In this document: positions 16,633 to 26,057 of the stretch, one piece after another
Position numbering within the stretch: position 1 is the first letter of the stretch
Layout of the letters: each line of letters starts with the position of its first letter
NCBI GenBank assembly: GCA_002399085.1
Contig: DHCY01000028.1
Location: forward strand, 548 to 61,355
Source of the DNA: Anaerolineaceae bacterium UBA4890
Lineage (GTDB): Bacteria > Chloroflexota > Anaerolineae > Anaerolineales > Anaerolineaceae
Length of the DNA stretch: 60,808 nt
Direction: 5' to 3'
Position numbers and translations under genes: made by a program
The notes under the pieces: generated by a model
Told to the model about the DNA's origin: nothing
Database searches by the model: none
Seen by the model: the letters and a program-made list of their open reading frames with translations, nothing else

Positions 16633-17560
16633 CCTACCCTTATCTAAACTCCAGGAGATTTTTGGCGAACGACTGCAGGAAAATGTGCGCATGACCAATT
16701 ACACAACCACACGCGTTGGTGGTGCTGTGACTGGAATGATCTCGATTAATTCTTCAAGCGAGATGGAATTTGCCTTGACGAATATCTGGGAGTTGGACGT
16801 TCCCTATCACATCCTGGGTAGCGGCTCAAATCTACTGATCAGCGACAGCGGTTATGACGGCATCATTTTGCACAATCGCAGCCACAACATCAGGGTTATC
16901 ACCAAGAATGACCCGCCCCTGGTTATCGCTGAAAGTGGTGCCGGTTTGGGTCAGATGGCGCAGCTTGCTTCACGACGTGGAGTCTCGGGCTTTGAATGGG
17001 CAAACAGCATTCCCGGAACGGTCGGCGGAGCGGTTTATGGCAACGCAGGCGCGCATGGCACGGATGTATCGCAGATTCTGCAATCGGCACTGGTGATGAC
17101 GCGCGAAGGCGGCACCCAACTGTTGAGCAATGAGGATATGAGTTTTGAATATCGCTCCAGCAGGTTCAAGCGCGAACATAAAAGCATCATTATCCTCGAA
17201 GCAACTTTTGTCGGGCAGAAGGCTGACCCAGAAGATTGCATGGCGTTATTGCACGAACTTACCGAAAAACGGAAGAAGACACAACCGGTTGGTCCATCCT
17301 TCGGCTCCACCTTCAAGAACCCACCTGGGAACTTTGCAGGAAAACTACTGGCGGAAGCCGGTATGAAAGGCGTGACCTGTGGAGGTGCATCTTTCAGTGA
17401 GAAGCACGCCAACTTTATCGTGAACAATGGTGGCGCTACGGCGCAGGATTATTACTGCCTGATCCGCAAGGGTCAGAAACGCGTTAAGGAAATGTTTGAC
17501 GTCGATCTGAACCTTGAGATTGAATTATTGGGAGAATTCGAAGATGTCGACCAAGCTTAA
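16625..17560 (+). CDS. murB: UDP-N-acetylenolpyruvoylglucosamine reductase
   Basis: 311 aa from the ATG at 16625, which has CTGGAGG at good spacing and starts just before the end of murC. The FAD-binding core shows NYTTTRVGG, ILGSGSNLLISD, GFEWANSIPGTVGGAVYGNAGAHG and YRSSRFK. The C terminus has PVGPSFGSTFKNP, with the catalytic Ser region, and AGKLLAEAGMKG, ending in the type I pattern SEKHANFIVNNGGATAQD. It makes UDP-MurNAc using NADPH. It overlaps ddl by 17 bases. Confidence 0.95.
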   Translation: MTNLPLSKLQEIFGERLQENVRMTNYTTTRVGGAVTGMISINSSSEMEFALTNIWELDVPYHILGSGSNLLISDSGYDGIILHNRSHNIRVITKNDPPLVIAESGAGLGQMAQLASRRGVSGFEWANSIPGTVGGAVYGNAGAHGTDVSQILQSALVMTREGGTQLLSNEDMSFEYRSSRFKREHKSIIILEATFVGQKADPEDCMALLHELTEKRKKTQPVGPSFGSTFKNPPGNFAGKLLAEAGMKGVTCGGASFSEKHANFIVNNGGATAQDYYCLIRKGQKRVKEMFDVDLNLEIELLGEFEDVDQA

Positions 17561-18653
17561 TCTTGTCTTGATCTTCGGAGGAAAATCAGGAGAACATGCA
17601 GTTTCCCTGATGTCGGCGCGTTCCATTTTGAATACGCTTGACCGTGAAAAATACCAGGTCTTCCAGGTTGGGATCACCAGGGAAGGTCGCTGGACCTATG
17701 CTGAAAACACCCTGGAAGTCTTCGAGAAGGGTCAGGCTGAAGCGCTTAACGAAGCCTTTATCCTTGCCCGGAACGAAACCGCCTATCTTTACCAGTTGGT
17801 TGATGAAACGCTGCGTGAAGTCACAAAGGTTGACATCGCCTTCCCGGTTCTGCACGGCACTTTCGGAGAAGACGGCACCATCCAGGGCATATTTGAAATT
17901 CAAAATTGTGCCTATGTTGGTTCCGGAGTATTGGCGTCATCAGTTACAATGGACAAAGCCCTCTGCAAGGACGTCGCCTCGCAGGCAGGCATCCCGGTGC
18001 TGCCTTATGGTGTCTTCAGCCGCAGGCAAATCGAGAGCGATATTTTAAACGTAATTGAAGCAGTGGAAAGCATCAGTGCCTATCCGGTGTTTGTCAAACC
18101 TGCCAACCTGGGTTCGTCTGTAGGCATCAGCAAAGCAAAAAATCGCCCACAATTAGAGGGTGCATTGCGACTTGCTGCGCTTTATGATCGCCGTATTTTG
18201 GTGGAACGTGGCCTCGAAGCCCGCGATATTGAAATCAGTATCCTGGGGAATGAAGAAATTACCGTTTCGCAACCAGGCGAAATCGTGCCGGGCGACGAGT
18301 TCTACACTTACAAAGATAAATACCTCTCCGGTGATCCTGAAACCGCCATTCCGGCTCCCCTGCCAGAGCAGGTGTCAGAGCAGCTGCGTACCTGGGCTGT
18401 GCAAGCCTTCCAGGCGATCGACGGGGCTGGGTTGGCGCGGGTGGATTTCCTTTTGGACAAAAACACAGGAAAAGCCTGGTTCAACGAGATCAACACCATG
18501 CCCGGTTTCACCCAGATCAGCATGTACAGCAAATTGCTGGCGCACAGTGGTCTGGAATATGGGCAACTGATTGACCGCCTGATTGAACTTGGGCTGGAAA
18601 GAAAAGCCGAACAAGCGCGTACGCTTAGAAAATTCGAGGTCGACGATGAGTAA
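17544..18653 (+). CDS. ddl: D-alanine--D-alanine ligase
   Basis: 369 aa from the ATG at 17544, inside the end of murB. ATP-grasp fold: LIFGGKSGEHAVSLMSA at the N terminus, FPVLHGTFGEDGTIQGIFE, YVGSGVLASSVTMDK, FVKPANLGSSVGISKA, RDIEISILG and, near the C terminus, ARVDFLLDK and FNEINTMPGFTQISMY. It joins two D-Ala for MurF. ftsQ begins 8 bases before its end. Confidence 0.95.
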   Translation: MSTKLNLVLIFGGKSGEHAVSLMSARSILNTLDREKYQVFQVGITREGRWTYAENTLEVFEKGQAEALNEAFILARNETAYLYQLVDETLREVTKVDIAFPVLHGTFGEDGTIQGIFEIQNCAYVGSGVLASSVTMDKALCKDVASQAGIPVLPYGVFSRRQIESDILNVIEAVESISAYPVFVKPANLGSSVGISKAKNRPQLEGALRLAALYDRRILVERGLEARDIEISILGNEEITVSQPGEIVPGDEFYTYKDKYLSGDPETAIPAPLPEQVSEQLRTWAVQAFQAIDGAGLARVDFLLDKNTGKAWFNEINTMPGFTQISMYSKLLAHSGLEYGQLIDRLIELGLERKAEQARTLRKFEVDDE

Positions 18654-19668
18654 TAATCCCAGGGACCTTTCCAGGGCAGACCAGGTTCGAGCCCGAAGGA
18701 AAATCGAGAAGGTTCAGCGTAAGCCGATCCCTCGTGCCACTGAACGCACCTCGCGGGAAGCCCGCAACGTTTCGCGCGTGGTTTCACGCCACAATACTTA
18801 CCGCTCCACAGGAGCTTACACCTCCTCAAGTCGTTCGCGCCGGCAGGTCTACCTTCCCACCGGAACACCAGGAAGCGAAGTGCGCCTGCCCACGCTGCCC
18901 CGTCTGAGTTTCAGCTGGCGTTGGGTTTCTACAGCTATAGCATTGGGTATGATCGTCTTGCTTTATTTGATGTTGAATTCGAGCAACTTCGCCGTCAATA
19001 CCATCAACTTGAGCGGTGGTATTCGTGTTCCCGCTGAAGAGGTAAAGGCAAGCCTGAATGTGACCGGTGAATCGATTATTCGCGTCAGACCAGCCCAGGT
19101 TGAGGCTCAGATTCTGGCAACTTTCCCAGACATCAAATCTGCCCAGGTGGAAGTTGCCCTGCCAGACACCCTGAACGTGGTGATCGCAGAACGCATCCCA
19201 GCCATTCTCTGGCTGGAAAATGAAGAGCCATTACTGTGGATTGATCAGGATGGCTATACTTTCAGTGTTCGTGGGGAAGCCAACCTGCCTATTCGTGTCT
19301 ATGCGAATACCACTCCCCCTTTGGCGCTTGGCTATGTTGATCCGAAATCAGTAGATGCCGAAGAAGAGGTTGATGAAGAAGAAATTACTGCTCTCGTCCC
19401 GCCGATCGACCCGACCTTTGTACAGGCGGTTCAGAAGCTTAATTCAATCAAACCAGCCGACACACCGATGCTCTATGACAGCAAAAACGGGTTGGGCTGG
19501 ACTGATCCACACAGCTGGCAAGTCTATTTTGGCACCCGTACAGAAGACATTGATATGAAACTCCTTGAATACACTTACATCGTGGATGCAATTCTGGATA
19601 GGAACTTGCAACCCGTATTAATAAGCATGGAGTTTCTACACGCACCCTTTTATCGTTTGGAGCATTAA
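18646..19668 (+). CDS. ftsQ: Cell division protein FtsQ/DivIB-like
   Basis: 340 aa from the ATG at 18646, overlapping ddl by 8 bases. An unusually long basic cytoplasmic tail (about 92 residues, rich in Arg and Ser) precedes one membrane helix at about 93-111. A POTRA domain follows (about 115-183: FAVNTINLSGGIRVPAEEV and the closing LNVVIAERIPAILW), then the FtsQ beta domain. An acidic insert EEEVDEEE lies in the C-terminal part. It bridges the FtsLB pair and the rest of the divisome. Its place before ftsA and ftsZ is standard. Confidence 0.88.
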   Translation: MSNNPRDLSRADQVRARRKIEKVQRKPIPRATERTSREARNVSRVVSRHNTYRSTGAYTSSSRSRRQVYLPTGTPGSEVRLPTLPRLSFSWRWVSTAIALGMIVLLYLMLNSSNFAVNTINLSGGIRVPAEEVKASLNVTGESIIRVRPAQVEAQILATFPDIKSAQVEVALPDTLNVVIAERIPAILWLENEEPLLWIDQDGYTFSVRGEANLPIRVYANTTPPLALGYVDPKSVDAEEEVDEEEITALVPPIDPTFVQAVQKLNSIKPADTPMLYDSKNGLGWTDPHSWQVYFGTRTEDIDMKLLEYTYIVDAILDRNLQPVLISMEFLHAPFYRLEH

Positions 19669-19669
19669 C

Positions 19670-20914
19670 ATGGAAGAAGAAACAATTGTAGTTGGAGTAG
19701 ATGTAGGCACATCAAAAGTCTGTACTCTGGTAGCCAGGGTGGAAAACGGAGCGAATTTACGCATCCTTGGGGTCGGCATTGAGCCTTCGCAAGGCATTCG
19801 TAAAGGCACGGTCAACGATATCAACGCTGCCTCTGAGGCAATCGCCCGGTCGATTGAGAAAGCCGAGCGTACCTCGGGTTTCGAGATCAACAGCGCGATC
19901 GTCAACCTTGCCGGCACGCAGGTATCGTCCACCATCAGCAAAGGTGCTGTCGGTATTTCCGGGCGGGTTATTGACCAGGAAGATGTCTATCGCGCGCTGG
20001 ATTCTGCCCAGGCGATCGCTGTGCCCCACAACCGTGAAATTGTCCACGTAATTCAACGTGGTTTCAATATTGATGGTCAGGAAGATATCAGTCAACCGAT
20101 CGGCATGCACGGTTATCGCATGGAAGTGGAAGCCCACATCATTACCAGCGCTGCCTCAACCATGGAGAACCTCCGCCAATGTGTTTCAATGGCTGGGATC
20201 GATGTTACCCAGTTTGTGCTCAATCCATTGGCTTCCAGCGAAGCCATCCTTTCGGAGACCGAACGGGAAATGGGAGTAGTTGTGGTTGATCTGGGTGCCG
20301 GCACGACTGGTATCGCTATTTACGTCAAAGGCGATGTCTTTCACGCCAATGTTTTGAGTGTCGGTGGAAATCACATCACCTCTGACATAGCCCAGGGCTT
20401 GCGCCTGCCGCTGGATGTGGCAGAAGAGGTCAAACTCAAGCACGGTTATGCCCTCCTGGAAGATATCGCTGAAGATGAATTCTTCAATATCGTTGCTTTT
20501 GGATCAGAACAAGCCTCCAAAGTTGATCGGCGCGAATTGGTCAACATTATTGAAGCCCGTGCCGAAGAGATTTTGATCATGGTTCAGCAGGAGATTAAGC
20601 GCTCTGGTTATGATTCGATGCTCCCTGCCGGAGTTGTTTTGACAGGTGGAGGGGCACTATTGCCCGGTATTCGCAAGATGGCAGCCAACATTCTGAATAT
20701 GCCTGTCAGAATTGCCCAACCGGAAAAAATGGTCGGTCTAACCGATCAAATCAGCAGCCCCGCCTACGCGACCAGCGTTGGTTTGCTCAATTGGGGCATT
20801 TTATTCAGTGAAACAAACCAGATTGCTCCCGAGCGTTCTGGAAGTAGTAAAAGGTCGAGCCTGAGACCCAAAGCGGATGGGTTGAAGGATTGGCTGAAAC
20901 GTATCCTACCCTAA
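19670..20914 (+). CDS. ftsA: Cell division protein FtsA
   Basis: 414 aa, actin/Hsp70-fold ATPase that tethers FtsZ to the membrane. Visible segments: VVGVDVGTSKVCTLVAR (phosphate 1), the SHS2 (1C) domain around IEKAERTSGFEINSAIVNLAG, VVVDLGAGTTGIAIY (phosphate 2) and VVLTGGGALLPGIRKMA (adenosine). The C terminus LKDWLKRILP can form the amphipathic membrane-targeting helix. One base separates it from the ftsQ stop. Confidence 0.95.
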   Translation: MEEETIVVGVDVGTSKVCTLVARVENGANLRILGVGIEPSQGIRKGTVNDINAASEAIARSIEKAERTSGFEINSAIVNLAGTQVSSTISKGAVGISGRVIDQEDVYRALDSAQAIAVPHNREIVHVIQRGFNIDGQEDISQPIGMHGYRMEVEAHIITSAASTMENLRQCVSMAGIDVTQFVLNPLASSEAILSETEREMGVVVVDLGAGTTGIAIYVKGDVFHANVLSVGGNHITSDIAQGLRLPLDVAEEVKLKHGYALLEDIAEDEFFNIVAFGSEQASKVDRRELVNIIEARAEEILIMVQQEIKRSGYDSMLPAGVVLTGGGALLPGIRKMAANILNMPVRIAQPEKMVGLTDQISSPAYATSVGLLNWGILFSETNQIAPERSGSSKRSSLRPKADGLKDWLKRILP

Positions 20915-20946
20915 TTAGATAAAACATTTGCTAGAGGAGATAAAAA

Positions 20947-22098
20947 ATGGAAGCAAAACAGTCAGAATCTTTCGCAAGAATTAAAGTTGTAGGCGTCGGT
21001 GGAGGCGGCTGCAACGCAGTCAACCGCATGATCACCGAAGGTTTGCAGGGGATCGAGTTCATCGCGATTAACACCGATGCCCAGGCGCTGCTGAAATCGC
21101 AGGCACAAACCCGCGTACGAATTGGCGACAAAGCCACGCGTGGTCTTGGCGCTGGCGGCGATCCGAAAATCGGAAAAGCAGCCGCCGAAGAATCGGCAGA
21201 AGACCTGTACGAAGTCCTCAAGGGTGCGGACATGGTTTTCGTAACCGCTGGAATGGGCGGCGGAACGGGAACCGGCGCGGCCCCTGTGGTTGCCCAGATT
21301 GCCAAGGAAATAGGCGCACTCACCATTGGTGTGGTCACCCGCCCCTTTGCCTTTGAAGGTACTCACCGCTCCAAAGCGGCTGAACAGGGCTCAATGGCTC
21401 TCAAGGAGCATGCCGACACCCTGATTGTCATCCCCAACGATCGTCTGCTGCAAATTGTGACCAAGAATATTGGGCTTAACGATGCATTCCGCCTGGCAGA
21501 CGACGTTTTGCGGCAGGGCATCCAGGGTATTTCAGAGCTGATCACCGTTCCCGGTTTGATCAACCTGGACTTCGCCGATGTGCGCACGATCATGTCGGAA
21601 GGCGGCGCAGCCCTGATGGCTGTGGGTCAGGCTTCCGGTGAAGACCGTGCCCGCCTGGCTGCAGAACAGGCTATCTCGAGCCAGCTGTTGGATGTTACCA
21701 TCAACGGTGCCCGCGGTATCCTCTTCAACGTCACTGGTGGTCCAAACCTTTCGCTGTTTGAGGTCAACCAGGCTGCTGCAATAATCAAGGAAACCGCCAG
21801 TTCAGACGTGAACCTGATCTTTGGTGCCGTAGTAGATGAGACCATGGGTGATAACATCCGCATCACCGTGATCGCAACTGGATTTGACCGAAGCATCTCT
21901 TCTTCGGAGGGAGAGCAAAGTTTTTTTCAAGGGAACTCGTCGCAAAGACAGGTAGATCATCGCAGTCGCGTTGAGCAGCCTCACCCAAAAATTGAACAGA
22001 CCCAATCTGTACGAACAATCCAGCGCGAACCCGTCTACACCAGTGATGTGGATGTGGATATGCCCGCCTTCCTACGCAAGAACAGGAACTCTCGCTAA
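20947..22098 (+). CDS. ftsZ: Cell division protein FtsZ
   Basis: 383 aa, tubulin-like GTPase that forms the Z ring. The start has AGAGGAG at 8 bases. VVGVGGGGCNAVNRM opens the GTPase domain; the tubulin signature GGGTGTG is at 104-110; NTDAQAL, RPFAFEG and FADVRTIMSEGGAALM follow. A variable linker from about residue 325 leads to the conserved tail VDMPAFLRKNRN that binds FtsA. It ends the dcw cluster. The 3' side carries a strong hairpin and then a repeat field, with no further division gene. Confidence 0.97.
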   Translation: MEAKQSESFARIKVVGVGGGGCNAVNRMITEGLQGIEFIAINTDAQALLKSQAQTRVRIGDKATRGLGAGGDPKIGKAAAEESAEDLYEVLKGADMVFVTAGMGGGTGTGAAPVVAQIAKEIGALTIGVVTRPFAFEGTHRSKAAEQGSMALKEHADTLIVIPNDRLLQIVTKNIGLNDAFRLADDVLRQGIQGISELITVPGLINLDFADVRTIMSEGGAALMAVGQASGEDRARLAAEQAISSQLLDVTINGARGILFNVTGGPNLSLFEVNQAAAIIKETASSDVNLIFGAVVDETMGDNIRITVIATGFDRSISSSEGEQSFFQGNSSQRQVDHRSRVEQPHPKIEQTQSVRTIQREPVYTSDVDVDMPAFLRKNRNSR

Positions 22099-22137
22099 GT
22101 TTTGCCTGGCTCCTCTGCGGTTTGCTAAATAACCAAC

Positions 22138-22166
22138 TTCTCCTCCCTCGAAATGAGGGAGGAGAA
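22138..22166. terminator. Strong hairpin after ftsZ
   Basis: Perfect 12-bp stem TTCTCCTCCCTC / GAGGGAGGAGAA with a 5-base loop, 40 bases after the ftsZ stop. There is no T-tract on the plus strand, so it may be a mRNA 3'-end stabiliser or a Rho-type end rather than an intrinsic terminator. The right arm recurs as part of the repeats at about 22326-22337 and, with changes, 22451-22463. Confidence 0.5.
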
Positions 22167-22600
22167 TAAACCATTTCCCCAGCCCGTCACCCTGAGCCTT
22201 TGTCGCGAATGATCTTAAACTTCACTCCTGTCATCCTGAGCCTTTGTAGCGAATGATCTTAAACTTCACTCCTGTCATCCTGAGCCTTTGTAGCGAAGGA
22301 TCTTAACCTTCACTGCAAACGAAATGAGGGAGGAGAATAAACCATTTTCCCAGCCCGTCACCCTGAGCCTTTGTCGCGAATGATCTTAAAATTCACTCCT
22401 GTCATCCTGAGCCTTTGTAGCGAAGGATCTTAGCCTTCACTGCATTCGAAATGAGGGAGAAGAATATGGCATTTCTCCACCCTGCCATCCTGAGCCTCTG
22501 TCGCGACACGAAGTGTGATTCGCAAGGAATTTAAACTTCACCGCCATTTCCCACCCTGTCATCCTGAGCCTTTTTTGTGAAGGATCTTAACCTTCATTCG
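22149..22600 (+). repeat. Field of TCATCCTGAGCC dispersed repeats
   Basis: Seven units of about 44 bases follow one another. Each starts (T/C)CATCCTGAGCC or CACCCTGAGCC, continues TTTGT(A/C)GCGAA and closes GGATCTTAA or a variant. A compound block including GAAATGAGGGAGGAG is duplicated at 22149-22219 and 22321-22390. One unit (from about 22485) contains an extra ACACGAAGTGTG segment also seen near 31336. No gene lies between 22099 and 23013; 22600-22939 shows nothing recognisable. Confidence 0.85.
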
Positions 22601-22939
22601 ATCGGATTATTCACACCTTACCACCATAAAAAATTCTTCCATATTTCACTTCGATCAGAACAACATTCCCGCCAGCCCCACCCCGCCCTAAGTCACTAAC
22701 CTGCCAATTAGCAAATCCATATTTTGGCTACGCGCAATCTCACATGATATAAAACGGTTATCCGACCCTGCAAATGTTAACAATTTCAGTCGCAGATCTT
22801 ATTTTCCAAACCCTATTGAGAGACTTGCTTGGTCTCGTACTTGATATTTTTCTCGTTGCGTATATATTTCACCTCGCTCCATACCTGGAAATTTTAAGGT
22901 GATACAAGCCCACAATCTACCCTTCCTCACCATCTCCTG

Positions 22940-22948
22940 TGCTAAAAT
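22940..22948 (+). promoter_or_regulatory. Extended -10 promoter of the nrd operon
   Basis: TGCTAAAAT, an extended -10 (TGn plus TAAAAT), 66 bases upstream of nrdR. The predicted start at about 22955 falls in the first NrdR-box-like palindrome. No good -35 is evident, which is common with extended -10 promoters. Confidence 0.45.
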
Positions 22949-22950
22949 AA

Positions 22951-22995
22951 TCCCTATATTTAGGGAGTTTTCTATCATTACCCCAATATATGGGG
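22951..22995. promoter_or_regulatory. Paired NrdR-box-like palindromes
   Basis: TCCCTATATTTAGGGA (22951-22966) and CCCAATATATGGGG (22982-22995) are near-perfect palindromes with AT-rich cores. Their centres, 22958.5 and 22988.5, are 30 bases apart, about three helical turns. NrdR is known to bind pairs of such boxes upstream of ribonucleotide reductase genes. Here they precede nrdR itself and nrdJ. Confidence 0.7.
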
Positions 22996-23013
22996 GAAAG
23001 GAGGCGGTTTTAC

Positions 23014-23469
23014 GTGAAGTGCCCATATTGTCAGAACACCGATACCAGTGTTGTTGATACAACCAAAGATACTCACGGCGGTATCCGCCGCAGACGTGAA
23101 TGTAAGAACTGTCACCAACGCTTCAGCACATACGAAAGACCGATCCTTACCACGCCATTGATCATCAAACGCGACGGCACCCGCGAGGAATTCAACCGTG
23201 AAAAATTGCTCAGCGGTCTGCGCATGGCTTGCTCGAAGCGCCCCATCTCTGCCGCCCAGATTGAACAGCTTGTTGACAATATTGAAGAAGAATTGCAAAA
23301 AAAAGGTCGCTCCGAAATCAGCTCCCGCCTGGTTGGGGATTTGGCTGTGCGGGCTCTCAAAGAAATCGATCACATTGCCTATATCCGCTACGCGATTGTC
23401 TATCTGCGCATGGACGATCTGCACACCATCCGTGACGAAATAAACCGTTTGTTGACCGAAGAAGAATAA
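23014..23469 (+). CDS. nrdR: Transcriptional repressor NrdR
   Basis: 151 aa from a GTG at 23014, preceded by AGGAGG at 9 bases. An ATG at 22990 is in frame but lies inside the second operator and before the SD. The N-terminal zinc ribbon has CPYC (3-6) and CKNC (30-33), followed by HQRFSTYER. The ATP-cone spans about 49-139 (IIKRDGTREEFNREKLLSGLRMAC). NrdR senses dATP/ATP and represses reductase genes. It is the first gene of a three-gene dNTP operon. Confidence 0.95.
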   Translation: MKCPYCQNTDTSVVDTTKDTHGGIRRRRECKNCHQRFSTYERPILTTPLIIKRDGTREEFNREKLLSGLRMACSKRPISAAQIEQLVDNIEEELQKKGRSEISSRLVGDLAVRALKEIDHIAYIRYAIVYLRMDDLHTIRDEINRLLTEEE

Positions 23470-23485
23470 TTACAGAGGAATATTC

Positions 23486-26056
23486 ATGAACGATCAAACA
23501 CCCACGCACCTGGGTCTATACCCAACACCCCCCTTACCGGATGACCTTCCATCGATTGAACTTACACAAAACTCACGCCAGATCCTCGCCAAGCGCTATC
23601 TGCGTCATGGCAAGGACGGTCAGTCCATTGAAACAATTGATGAGATGTTTTGGCGAATCGCCTGGCATGTTTCAGATGTTCCTGAGCGGGAAGAGGATCA
23701 CGATGCCCTTGCCAGGCAGTTTTACGATATGTTGGTAAGCAAGTCGTTCTTCCCCAACTCGCCCACCTTCACCGGTGCCGGCACTCCGCTTGGACAACTG
23801 GCTGCCTGTTTTGTTTTGCCTATTTCGGATGACATGGGGCGCGCCAAGGATGGTATTTTCAGCACGCTGAGAAATGCCGCTCTCATCCAGCAAACGGGCG
23901 GCGGCAATGGTTTCAACTTCTCCCGGCTGCGCCCTTCTGGCTCACTGGTGAACGCATCGGCTGGTCAGGCAACCGGACCGGTTGGCTTCCTCAAAGTCTA
24001 TGACAATGCTTTTGGTGAAATCGCCCAGGGCGGCACAAGACGCGGCGCAAACATGGGTGTCTTGCGCGTCGACCATCCCGATGTGGAAAATTTCATCACC
24101 TGTAAAACCAATGAGACCGCGATCACAAACTTCAACATTTCCTTGGCGATCACCGATGACTTTATGAAAGCGGTTGAGGATGATGCTGACTGGGAGCTAC
24201 GCTTTCCGGACATCCACGACCCAAGGTATAAGAGTTTCAAAGGCACCATCACCGAAGCAGAAAAAGCCGGTATCGGGATCAAGACTCACAAAACGGTCAA
24301 GGCACGCAGTTTATTCGACAAGTTTGTCAAACAAGCCCACCACAACGGCGAACCCGGAGCGCTCTTTATCGATGCTGCCAACCGTCAGAACCCCGTTCCG
24401 CATCTTTATGAATTGGAAGCCACCAACCCCTGCGGAGAGCAGTGGCTCGGACCATATGAGAACTGCTGTCTAGCTTCGATTAACCTTGCTGAACATTTCG
24501 GCGAAAACGGCACCGTCGATTGGGTTAAATTACGCCAGACCACCAAAACCGCCACGCTTTTCCTCGACCATGTGGTTGACAAAAACGCTTACGTACCCGA
24601 GGTGCCCGAGCTGCGCGAAGCGGCGATGAATGCCCGCCGTATCGGACTGGGCATTATGGGTCTGGCAGACCTGATGTATCACTGTGGTGTGCGTTATGGC
24701 TCAGAAGAATCGTTTGAGTTTTGCGGTCAGGTCATGGAATACGTGCGTTATTTCGCCATGGAGACCAGCATCGAACTGGCAGAAAGAAACGGACCTTTCC
24801 CAGCAATTTCAGGAAGTATTTATGACCCGGAAAACCTCAAATGGGAAGCCCCCACACCGCTCTCACCATATACCCGCAATTGGCAGCGACCCTACCTGGA
24901 TTGGGGATTGATCACCGAAGGGATCAAGACTCACGGCATTCGCAATGCCGCCCAGACCACCATTGCACCCACCGGCACAATCGGCACAGTCGCCGGCGTT
25001 GAAGGCTACGGTTGTGAACCAGTATTCGCGCTTGCATATGTGCGGCATGTAAACGACAAAGGCAAGGACCTGGTGCTCAATTATGTCAGTCCTCATTTTC
25101 AGGAAGCATTGGATGCGGCAGACCTGAGCGATTCGGAAAAGGAAGAGATCATCAATAAAGTGCTTGAGCAGGGCTCCTGCCAGCATATCGAGCAGCTTCC
25201 GCCGCACATTCGCAACGTTTTCGTGGTTTCCTCGGATGTCACTGCTGATGAACACATCTACATCCAGGCAGCCTTGCAGCGCTTCGTTGACAACAGCCTG
25301 AGCAAGACCATCAACTTCCCGGCTGAAACAACCGAAGAAGAAGTTGCCGATGCTTTTAAACTTGCCTGGACGTTGGGCTGCAAAGGCATTACCGTCTATA
25401 TCACCGGTTCACGGGAAAAGGTTGTTCTGGAAACCAGAAAAACCATGGAGGAGAAGGAAAGCGCAGCCGATGCTGCCAAAATCCCGCTTTATGGGCAGGC
25501 ATCCGGCGGTCAACTTAGCTTCTTGAAAGAGCACAAAAAGCCACGCCCACGTGCCCTCAAAGGTTATACCTACTCAATCGAAACACCTTTGGGAAAGGCA
25601 TTTGTCACCATCAATGAGAACAGCGATAATCAGCCTTTTGAAGTTTTTATCAACACTGCCAAGGCAGGCTCAGAGACAGCAGCACATTCTGAAGCGATCG
25701 GTCGACTGATTTCCTATAACCTGCGGATCCTTTCGCCGGTTGAGCCGCGCGAACGCTTGCGCATCATTCTGGATCAATTGGCTGGGATTGGTGGCGGTCG
25801 CTCGCTTGGGTTCGGGATCAACCGCGTGCGTTCGCTTCCTGATGGCATTTCAAAAGCCCTGGATGAGTATCTTTACCAGGAGGAAGAGGAATCCGAGCTT
25901 CAAAGCAAACCGGAAGCCAGTACCCCTCTTCCGTTGAATCCTGAACAGCCAACCTTCCACCCGATCGGCGAGCTCTGCCCTGAATGCGGCGAGGCGACCC
26001 TGATCAATGAGGAGGGTTGTAAGAAATGTTACACCTGTGGACACAGCGAGTGCTAA
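23486..26056 (+). CDS. nrdJ: Adenosylcobalamin-dependent ribonucleotide reductase (class II)
   Basis: 856 aa. It reduces ribonucleotides using a B12-derived thiyl radical, with no separate radical subunit. Key residues: Cys108 in QLAACFVLP, the NPCGE motif at 314-318 with Cys316 as radical site, and the PTGTIGTVAGVEGYGCEPVFAL loop with the partner Cys. There is no N-terminal ATP cone. After the barrel comes a TSCPD-like domain (KAFVTINENSDNQPFEVFI) and a C-terminal zinc ribbon with paired cysteines at about 831-856. It follows nrdR by 16 bases with a GAGGAA SD. No cobalamin riboswitch is seen upstream. Confidence 0.94.
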   Translation: MNDQTPTHLGLYPTPPLPDDLPSIELTQNSRQILAKRYLRHGKDGQSIETIDEMFWRIAWHVSDVPEREEDHDALARQFYDMLVSKSFFPNSPTFTGAGTPLGQLAACFVLPISDDMGRAKDGIFSTLRNAALIQQTGGGNGFNFSRLRPSGSLVNASAGQATGPVGFLKVYDNAFGEIAQGGTRRGANMGVLRVDHPDVENFITCKTNETAITNFNISLAITDDFMKAVEDDADWELRFPDIHDPRYKSFKGTITEAEKAGIGIKTHKTVKARSLFDKFVKQAHHNGEPGALFIDAANRQNPVPHLYELEATNPCGEQWLGPYENCCLASINLAEHFGENGTVDWVKLRQTTKTATLFLDHVVDKNAYVPEVPELREAAMNARRIGLGIMGLADLMYHCGVRYGSEESFEFCGQVMEYVRYFAMETSIELAERNGPFPAISGSIYDPENLKWEAPTPLSPYTRNWQRPYLDWGLITEGIKTHGIRNAAQTTIAPTGTIGTVAGVEGYGCEPVFALAYVRHVNDKGKDLVLNYVSPHFQEALDAADLSDSEKEEIINKVLEQGSCQHIEQLPPHIRNVFVVSSDVTADEHIYIQAALQRFVDNSLSKTINFPAETTEEEVADAFKLAWTLGCKGITVYITGSREKVVLETRKTMEEKESAADAAKIPLYGQASGGQLSFLKEHKKPRPRALKGYTYSIETPLGKAFVTINENSDNQPFEVFINTAKAGSETAAHSEAIGRLISYNLRILSPVEPRERLRIILDQLAGIGGGRSLGFGINRVRSLPDGISKALDEYLYQEEEESELQSKPEASTPLPLNPEQPTFHPIGELCPECGEATLINEEGCKKCYTCGHSEC

Positions 26057-26057
26057 T

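Noticed and set aside
22149..22600. Possible CRISPR array
   Set aside because: Units are diverged, lack constant repeats with unique spacers, and recur elsewhere as single dispersed copies. No cas genes.
22600..23013. Cobalamin riboswitch upstream of nrdJ
   Set aside because: No B12-box or conserved riboswitch core was found. The visible control elements are NrdR-type palindromes.
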